Assembly: GCA_001786365.1 (NCBI GenBank)
Contig: MFWK01000010.1
Span: 1 to 6,641 of the forward strand
Source: Candidatus Nomurabacteria bacterium RIFOXYD2_FULL_35_12
GTDB taxonomy: Bacteria; Patescibacteriota; Minisyncoccia; Phycocordibacterales; UBA9973
Length of the DNA: 6,641 nt
Direction of reading: 5' to 3'
Made by a program: the position numbers and the translations under genes. This document shows, piece by piece, positions 1 to 3,734 of the stretch (position 1 is its first letter; each line of letters starts with the position of its first letter). The notes under the pieces were generated by a model, which saw nothing but the letters and a program-made list of their open reading frames with translations, had not been told where the DNA came from and ran no database searches.

Positions 1-2
1 TG

Positions 3-80
3 GCAACCTATGATTTGTTGTATATGACATATGCCTTGTATTTTATGCTGGTAAAGGCTGAAGTGATTACAAGGTGTTGA
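3..80 (+). CDS. possible 3' end of an unrecognised upstream gene (partial)
   Basis: The frame starting at base 3 is open from the window edge to a TGA at 78-80 and would encode about 25 residues, hydrophobic at first (DLLYMTYALYFMLV) and ending in ITRC. The other two forward frames close within the first 27 bases. No motif is recognisable, an open frame this short is unremarkable by chance, and the stop is TGA whereas all five complete genes here use TAA. It may simply be non-coding spacer upstream of the RNA promoter. Confidence 0.2.
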   Translation, partial: ATYDLLYMTYALYFMLVKAEVITRC

Positions 81-95
81 AAGGATGCGAAGGGA

Positions 96-124
96 TTGAC
101 TTTATTTTAGTGTCGTGATAAACT
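96..124 (+). promoter_or_regulatory. sigma70-type promoter for the non-coding RNA
   Basis: TTGACT at 96-101 (five of six matches to the -35 consensus) is followed after 17 bases by TAAACT at 119-124 (four of six), with an extended -10 TG at 116-117. The predicted start of transcription is near base 131. The unit ends at the intrinsic terminator at 269-307, and no reading frame of useful length lies between, so the promoter most likely serves a structured RNA. Confidence 0.6.
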
Positions 125-130
125 AGTGAC

Positions 131-307
131 AGTAGTGTCCAGTTCCTTTTTTGCCGGCGTAGTATGTATTGGCGGCGCCTTCCTCAGGCCCGTTCCCTCC
201 CCAATGTGTACTGCGTCGGCTACTTTCGTGCTATCGGCCAGACTTGTTCTATGCTGAAGCACACATACCCCTCGATCTGGCTCTGGCTGGATCGAGGGCT
301 TTTTTTT
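131..307 (+). ncRNA. structured non-coding RNA of about 175 nt, family unassigned (6S-like is one possibility)
   Basis: Seen in the sequence: bases 153-172 pair with 201-220 in an uninterrupted 20-bp helix containing five G-U wobbles. A small hairpin GCCT/AGGC (177-180 with 186-189) and a C/U-rich stretch (190-200) sit in its apical loop. The segment is clearly richer in G+C than the AT-rich genes around it, and is bracketed by a promoter and an intrinsic terminator on the same strand. The wobbles become A-C mismatches in the opposite transcript, so the fold supports the plus strand. A weaker closing helix may join 130-134 (CAGTA) to 252-256 (TGCTG). Length and the pattern of closing helix, large internal bubble and long apical helix resemble 6S RNA, the RNA polymerase-binding regulator. 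I see no diagnostic sequence of tmRNA, bacterial RNase P RNA or SRP RNA. Existence of an RNA gene is well supported; its identity is not. Confidence 0.65.
269..307 (+). terminator. strong intrinsic terminator
   Basis: CCCTCGATC (269-277) and GATCGAGGG (290-298) form a perfect 9-bp stem with a 12-nt loop, followed by one C and a run of eight T (300-307). It ends the non-coding RNA and insulates the promoter of the nucleotidyltransferase gene immediately downstream. Confidence 0.92.
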
Positions 308-317
308 ATATAGCGAA

Positions 318-346
318 TGGAAAAGAAAAAAATTTACTGCTATAAT
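318..346 (+). promoter_or_regulatory. extended -10 promoter for the nucleotidyltransferase-gdhA operon
   Basis: A perfect TATAAT at 341-346 is preceded by the extended -10 dinucleotide TG at 338-339. TGGAAA at 318-323 (four of six) lies at the ideal 17-base spacing. Transcription should begin around base 353, only one to three bases before the ATG at 355, so the mRNA would be essentially leaderless. Confidence 0.8.
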
Positions 347-354
347 CTTCAGAC

Positions 355-1104
355 ATGAATAAAATAAAAATTGTAATTTTAGCTGCAGGAAAAGGAAACA
401 GAATGCAAAATGAATTACCGAAAGTTCTCTTGCCTGTCGGTGGTAAACCAATGATTACACATCTACTAAAATCAGTAGAAAATTCAGGTATTGATAAAAA
501 CCCAGTTATCGTAGTCGGGTACAAAAAAGAATTAGTAGAAAATACTTTAGGAAATAAATATCATTATATTGACCAAGGATCTCCCCTCGGCACAGGACAT
601 GCAGTAGGTTTGACTAGAGAATATCTAAAAGACAAAGCCGAACACATTTTTGTATTATACGGTGACCAACCTTTTGTAAATGCCAACACTATAAAAAAAA
701 TAGTGGAAAAACATCTAAGCTCTGGAAAGAAAATCACAATGGCAACAGTCAAACTACCAGATTTTAAAGATTGGAGAATAAACTTCGTAAATTTCTCCAG
801 AATTATAAGAGATAAAAACGGAAAAATTGTAAAAGATATTCAATTTAAAGATGCAAATGATGAGGAAATAAAAATAACAGAAGTAAACCCATGCTATTTT
901 TGTTTTGATGCTCCTTGGCTTTGGAAAAACCTCGAATCTTTAAAAGATGACAATGCGCAAAAAGAGTATTATTTAACCGATTTAATTAAAATAGCAAATA
1001 CAGAAAAAGTCGAAATAGAATCTATAGAAATAGAGCCCCATGAAGCTTTAGGCGCAAATACTAAAACAGAATTAGAAATATTGAACAGATTTTCAAGATT
1101 ATAA
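355..1104 (+). CDS. GlmU-like sugar-phosphate nucleotidyltransferase, stand-alone domain
   Basis: This 249-residue soluble protein matches the N-terminal uridylyltransferase domain of GlmU, which makes UDP-GlcNAc from UTP and GlcNAc-1-phosphate for peptidoglycan and surface glycans. Visible motifs are the nucleotide-binding loop LAAGKGNRM (9-17) with LPK (21-23), QGSPLGTGHA (74-83), metal-binding YGDQP with D104, EVN (176-178), NAQKEYYLTD (200-209) and GANT with N235. The C-terminal left-handed beta-helix acetyltransferase domain of full GlmU (about 456 residues) is absent, and the gene ends cleanly with TAA. Aligned with E. coli GlmU, GlcNAc-contacting G140 is S148, E154 is Q163, and the residues after N178 are P-C rather than T-G, so the sugar may not be GlcNAc. 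The start is fixed by the conserved IKIVILAAG beginning and the promoter just upstream; no Shine-Dalgarno site precedes it. gdhA follows after one base. Confidence 0.88.
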   Translation: MNKIKIVILAAGKGNRMQNELPKVLLPVGGKPMITHLLKSVENSGIDKNPVIVVGYKKELVENTLGNKYHYIDQGSPLGTGHAVGLTREYLKDKAEHIFVLYGDQPFVNANTIKKIVEKHLSSGKKITMATVKLPDFKDWRINFVNFSRIIRDKNGKIVKDIQFKDANDEEIKITEVNPCYFCFDAPWLWKNLESLKDDNAQKEYYLTDLIKIANTEKVEIESIEIEPHEALGANTKTELEILNRFSRL

Positions 1105-1105
1105 A

Positions 1106-2326
1106 ATGCCAAACCCTTTCGAAAACGCAATGACGCAATTAAATAAAGTTGCTAAAATCAAAAATTTTAGCGATGAGTTTATTGCGCATTTACACGAACC
1201 AAATAAAATAAAAAAAATCTTAATTCCAATAAAAATGGACGATGGCTCAGAAAAAGCCTTTGAAGGATACAGAGTACAATACAACGATGCCCTAGGTCCC
1301 TACAAAGGCGGAATCAGATACCATCCACTAACTGAGATAAATGAGGTAAAGGCTCTCGCTTTCTGGATGACGCTCAAGTGCGCAGTGGCAGACATACCGA
1401 TGGGTGGCGGTAAAGGAGGAATAACTGTTGATCCAAAAAATTTATCCAAAGGAGAACTGGAAAGACTTTCCCGCGGATGGGTACGAGGACTTTCCGACAT
1501 TTTAGGACCACACAAAGACGTGCCTGCACCGGATGTAAACACAACTCCAGAAATAATGGCATGGATGGCGGACGAATACGCAAAAATAACCGGCGACAAG
1601 ACTGGGGCAACATTTACCGGAAAACCAATCAATGTCGGAGGGTCTCTGGGTAGAGAAAATGCGACAGGACTCGGTGGGTTTTATGTTTTTAATTCTTTGC
1701 GTGAACAAATTAAACTTCCAAAAAAATGTACTATTGCAATCCAAGGTTTTGGAAATGTGGGCGGACATGCAGCACGTATTTTTACAGAAAATGGACACAC
1801 AGTTATAGCTGTATCAGACTCAAAGAGCGCAATATTTAAAAAAGATGGACTAGATTTAAAAAAAGTAGAGGCACACAAGAAAAAAACAGGTGGCTTGAAA
1901 AATTTTGAAGATGCAAAAAATATCACAAATGAAGAATTGCTGGAACTCCCCTGCGACCTACTAGTCCCAGCTGCTTTTGAAAATGTCATTACAGACGCTA
2001 ATGCAAGTAAAATAAAAGCAAAAGCAATTTTAGAACTTGCCAACGGCCCCTTAACACCAGAAGCAGATGAAATTTTATTTAAAAATAATATACCCATAAT
2101 ACCGGACATATTGGCAAACTCTGGAGGTGTCACTGTATCTTATTTTGAGTGGGAACAAAACCTAAAACAAGAACATTGGACGGAAAAAGAAGTTTTCAAA
2201 AAACTAAAACAAAAGATGGAAAAAGCCTCTAAAGAAATGTTGGAAAAAGCCAAAGAATATAAAACATCTCTGCGTATGGGCGCTTTCATCTTGGCGCTTG
2301 AAAGGATTCAACAAAAAATGCTATAA
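1106..2326 (+). CDS. gdhA: glutamate dehydrogenase, hexameric class
   Basis: The enzyme interconverts glutamate with 2-oxoglutarate and ammonium using NAD(P)H in the cytoplasm. At 406 residues it has the usual length of the bacillus/archaeal-type hexameric enzyme. The N-terminal substrate domain holds PYKGG (K67), TLK (K91), PMGGGKGG with the catalytic lysine K103, and PAPDVNT with catalytic D143. The Rossmann domain has GFGNVG (214-219), and D238 ends the second beta strand (VSDS), which favours NAD over NADP, though this is inference. S345 in TVSYFEW matches the serine contacting the substrate side-chain carboxylate, supporting glutamate rather than leucine or valine dehydrogenase. The start lies one base after the upstream TAA (TAAaATG) with no Shine-Dalgarno site, so translation is probably coupled to the preceding gene. 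No terminator follows; the tRNA promoter overlaps its last codons. Confidence 0.95.
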   Translation: MPNPFENAMTQLNKVAKIKNFSDEFIAHLHEPNKIKKILIPIKMDDGSEKAFEGYRVQYNDALGPYKGGIRYHPLTEINEVKALAFWMTLKCAVADIPMGGGKGGITVDPKNLSKGELERLSRGWVRGLSDILGPHKDVPAPDVNTTPEIMAWMADEYAKITGDKTGATFTGKPINVGGSLGRENATGLGGFYVFNSLREQIKLPKKCTIAIQGFGNVGGHAARIFTENGHTVIAVSDSKSAIFKKDGLDLKKVEAHKKKTGGLKNFEDAKNITNEELLELPCDLLVPAAFENVITDANASKIKAKAILELANGPLTPEADEILFKNNIPIIPDILANSGGVTVSYFEWEQNLKQEHWTEKEVFKKLKQKMEKASKEMLEKAKEYKTSLRMGAFILALERIQQKML

Positions 2327-2327
2327 A
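2298..2327 (+). promoter_or_regulatory. promoter for tRNA-Val and tsaD, overlapping the gdhA 3' end
   Basis: TTGAAA (2298-2303) and TATAAA (2322-2327) are separated by 18 bases, with an extended -10 TG at 2319-2320. The expected start near 2334 leaves a leader of about nine bases before the mature tRNA. The -10 box overlaps the gdhA stop codon, so the tRNA-tsaD unit can be transcribed independently although it directly follows gdhA. Confidence 0.6.
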
Positions 2328-2342
2328 TAAGCTATGTCACTT

Positions 2343-2414
2343 GCGCGTTTAGCTCAGTGGTAGAGCGACTTTTTGACGTAAAGTAGGCCGGGGGTTCAAT
2401 CCCCTCAACGCGCA
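2343..2414 (+). tRNA. tRNA-Val (anticodon GAC)
   Basis: A complete 72-nt cloverleaf is present. The acceptor stem GCGCGTT/AACGCGC (2343-2349 with 2407-2413) has seven Watson-Crick pairs. The D-arm is GCTC/GAGC with an AGTGGTA loop. The anticodon arm is ACTTT/AAAGT around TTGACGT, giving anticodon GAC at 2375-2377. The variable loop is AGGCC, and the T-arm GGGGG/CCCTC (one G-U pair) encloses TTCAATC. The discriminator is A, and A35, C36 and A73 are known valine identity elements. Position 37 is G, where E. coli tRNA-Val has A. CCA is not encoded: only one C follows before the tsaD ATG, so CCA must be added after processing. Confidence 0.96.
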
Positions 2415-2415
2415 C

Positions 2416-3609
2416 ATGAAAATTTTGAGCATTGAGACAAGTTGTGACGACACAGCAATAAGTATACTAGAAGTAAAAGGAGGCGCCACAAACGCTTCTT
2501 TTAAGGTATTGGCAAATAACTCAAATTCCCAAATACAAATCCATATCCCCTACGGCGGAGTATACCCAATACTTGCAAAACGTGAACATAAAAAGAATTT
2601 GCCGATTATTCTTGAAGCGAGTTTGAAGCAAGCAAAATTGCTAAAGAAAAAAAAGCCTGTGGACGCAATCATTGTAACTTATGGCCCAGGTTTGGAAATG
2701 TGCCTTTGGGAAGGTATTTCATTTGCGCAAGATTTGGCGAAAAAATGGAAAGTACCTTTGATTCCTGTAAACCATATGGAGGGACATGTACTTTCTGTAT
2801 TTGGAAAAAATAAAGGAACATTTAAAATTCCTAAAATTAAAACTCCCATACTTACCCTGCTCGTTTCTGGTGGACATACACAACTCGTAGTTTCAAATAA
2901 ATTTATGCAATATGAAATAATCGGCGAAACGCTAGACGACGCTGTCGGCGAAGCTTTTGATAAAGTAGCTAGAATGCTAGACCTTCCCTACCCTGGCGGT
3001 CCACAGATTTCAAAATTAGCGGAAGAAGAAAGAGCGAAGGAAAAACAATATTTTCTGGGTATCTCGCAGGCTGACGGGCCGAGAGGCAGCGCTGTGCGAG
3101 CACGCACAGACAGCGACCCAGAAAAAATTGGTTTTTCCTTCTCTCTTCCCCGCCCCATGCTTCACAGCAAAAATTTTGATTTTTCATATGCCGGATTAAA
3201 AACTGCTGTTTTATATTTAATTAGAGATTTGGGAGGAATTAAAAAAATAGATCAAGCAACAAAAGCACAAATTGCACTAGAATTTGAAAACGCAGCAATT
3301 GAGTGTTTATTTTACAAAACAGCTAAAGCCATAGAAACATATAAAATAAAAACTCTCATAGTCGCCGGCGGAGTCGCTTGCAATACGCATCTACAAAGAG
3401 AGATGAAAAAAGTTGCTAGGCAAGACCTCACAACTAAAAAAACTTGCCCCGGCCAGCTCGGCGGGGTAAAAATATATTTTCCACCAAAAGGCCTTGCTGG
3501 TGATAACGCCCTTATGATAGGCATCGCAGGATACTTGAATTACATAAAAAATAGGAAAAAAGTTCCAAAGCCGGCTACCATAAAAGCAACTGGCAATCTA
3601 AGGCTTTAA
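2416..3609 (+). CDS. tsaD: TsaD, tRNA N6-threonylcarbamoyladenosine (t6A37) transferase subunit
   Basis: TsaD transfers threonylcarbamoyl from its adenylate to A37 of tRNAs reading ANN codons, working with TsaB and TsaE. Family marks are the start MKILSIETSCDDTA, GPGL (90-93), metal-ligand histidines H120 and H124 in NHMEGH, SGGHTQL (151-157), GETLDDAVGEAFDKVARMLDLPYPGGP (starting at 170), LPRPM (244-248), DFSYAGLKTAV (255-265), AGGVACN (317-323) and metal ligand D363 in GDNA. At 397 residues it exceeds the usual length of about 340. The excess is explained by two GC-rich in-frame inserts, at roughly residues 212-237 and 335-350, both in surface-type spacer positions between conserved blocks, so the enzyme should remain active. 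The ATG at 2416 is fixed by the conserved N-terminus and lies one base past the tRNA discriminator. There is no room for a ribosome-binding site other than the tRNA itself. Confidence 0.95.
   Translation: MKILSIETSCDDTAISILEVKGGATNASFKVLANNSNSQIQIHIPYGGVYPILAKREHKKNLPIILEASLKQAKLLKKKKPVDAIIVTYGPGLEMCLWEGISFAQDLAKKWKVPLIPVNHMEGHVLSVFGKNKGTFKIPKIKTPILTLLVSGGHTQLVVSNKFMQYEIIGETLDDAVGEAFDKVARMLDLPYPGGPQISKLAEEERAKEKQYFLGISQADGPRGSAVRARTDSDPEKIGFSFSLPRPMLHSKNFDFSYAGLKTAVLYLIRDLGGIKKIDQATKAQIALEFENAAIECLFYKTAKAIETYKIKTLIVAGGVACNTHLQREMKKVARQDLTTKKTCPGQLGGVKIYFPPKGLAGDNALMIGIAGYLNYIKNRKKVPKPATIKATGNLRL
3051..3125. repeat. 75-bp palindromic in-frame insert in tsaD
   Basis: Perfect 10-bp terminal inverted repeats TTTTCTGGGT (3051-3060) and ACCCAGAAAA (3116-3125) enclose a core of about 68 percent G+C. 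The core can form two further hairpins: TCTCG/CGAGA (3062-3066 with 3080-3084) and CTGTGCG/CGCACAG (3092-3098 with 3103-3109, 4-nt loop). The length is 25 codons exactly. The encoded peptide (around GPRGSAVRARTDSDPE) lies between the PGGP and LPRPM blocks, where TsaD relatives I know have only a short linker. This is the architecture expected of a mobile palindromic element tolerated inside a protein. Confidence 0.6.
3411..3469. repeat. second hairpin-rich in-frame insert in tsaD
   Basis: Two hairpins lie side by side. The first is AGTTG/CAACT (3411-3415 with 3431-3435) with inner AGG/CCT (3418-3420 with 3426-3428). The second is a GC-rich stem CCCC-GCC/GGC-GGGG (3447-3454 with 3460-3466, one bulged G, loop AGCTC), extendable by TTG/TAA outside. 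The coded stretch RQDLTTKKTCPGQLGG (335-350) separates the AGGVACN helix from the KIYFPP strand, a junction that is much shorter in typical TsaD. Its exact ends are uncertain because no long terminal repeat is visible. Confidence 0.45.
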
Positions 3610-3610
3610 C

Positions 3611-3630
3611 CTCGCCAAAGGACGGGCGGG
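3611..3630 (+). other. GC-rich hairpin just after tsaD, possible weak terminator
   Basis: CTCGCC (3611-3616) can pair with GGCGGG (3625-3630), one G-U pair included, around an 8-nt loop. It starts two bases after the tsaD stop. The following bases are T-rich but interrupted (TATGATATTATTTG), so it is at best a weak intrinsic terminator. It may instead be a 3'-end stabilising hairpin or a repeat remnant. Confidence 0.35.
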
Positions 3631-3650
3631 TATGATATTATTTGAATATG

Positions 3651-3734
3651 CATCCCGTTAGAGATAACGCGATACATAGCTCAGATATTTAATATGATAA
3701 TAAGTAAAAAATTATGAAAATCTCTAACGGGATG
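3651..3734. repeat. perfect 15-bp inverted repeat enclosing the valS start region
   Basis: CATCCCGTTAGAGAT (3651-3665) and its exact reverse complement ATCTCTAACGGGATG (3720-3734) face each other across 54 bases. The right arm lies inside the valS reading frame as annotated, coding ISNGM, and contains the alternative ATG at 3732. A related copy, ATCCCGTTAGAAAT, occurs at 6570-6583 after prsW. In RNA the arms could form a long hairpin holding the start codon at its loop edge. As DNA they could be a protein-binding pair or two copies of a dispersed repeat. Confidence 0.75.
3693..3701 (+). promoter_or_regulatory. candidate -10 region for valS
   Basis: Two overlapping boxes, TATGAT (3693-3698) and GATAAT (3696-3701), each match five of six -10 consensus bases. 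No good -35 hexamer lies at 16-18 bases upstream. Transcription starting near 3705-3708 would give a leader of only six to nine bases before the ATG at 3714, and would exclude the left arm of the inverted repeat from the mRNA. Confidence 0.35.

Noticed and set aside
131..307. tmRNA, RNase P RNA or SRP RNA as the identity of the structured RNA
   Set aside because: No tRNA-like ends or tag frame for tmRNA, too short and without the conserved core words of bacterial RNase P RNA, and no SRP helix 8 signature on either strand.
107..451. Minus-strand open frame of 114 codons over the RNA gene and the start of the nucleotidyltransferase gene
   Set aside because: It runs antisense through a terminator, a strong plus-strand promoter and a confident coding start; its peptide has no recognisable domain and looks like low-complexity shadow sequence.
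1681..2133. Minus-strand open frame of 150 codons inside gdhA
   Set aside because: It is a shadow of the gdhA reading frame, which is fully supported by catalytic and Rossmann motifs.
3666..3710. T-box riboswitch in front of valS
   Set aside because: The leader is only about 100 bases from the tsaD stop, has no T-box consensus sequence, specifier loop or terminator/antiterminator pair.
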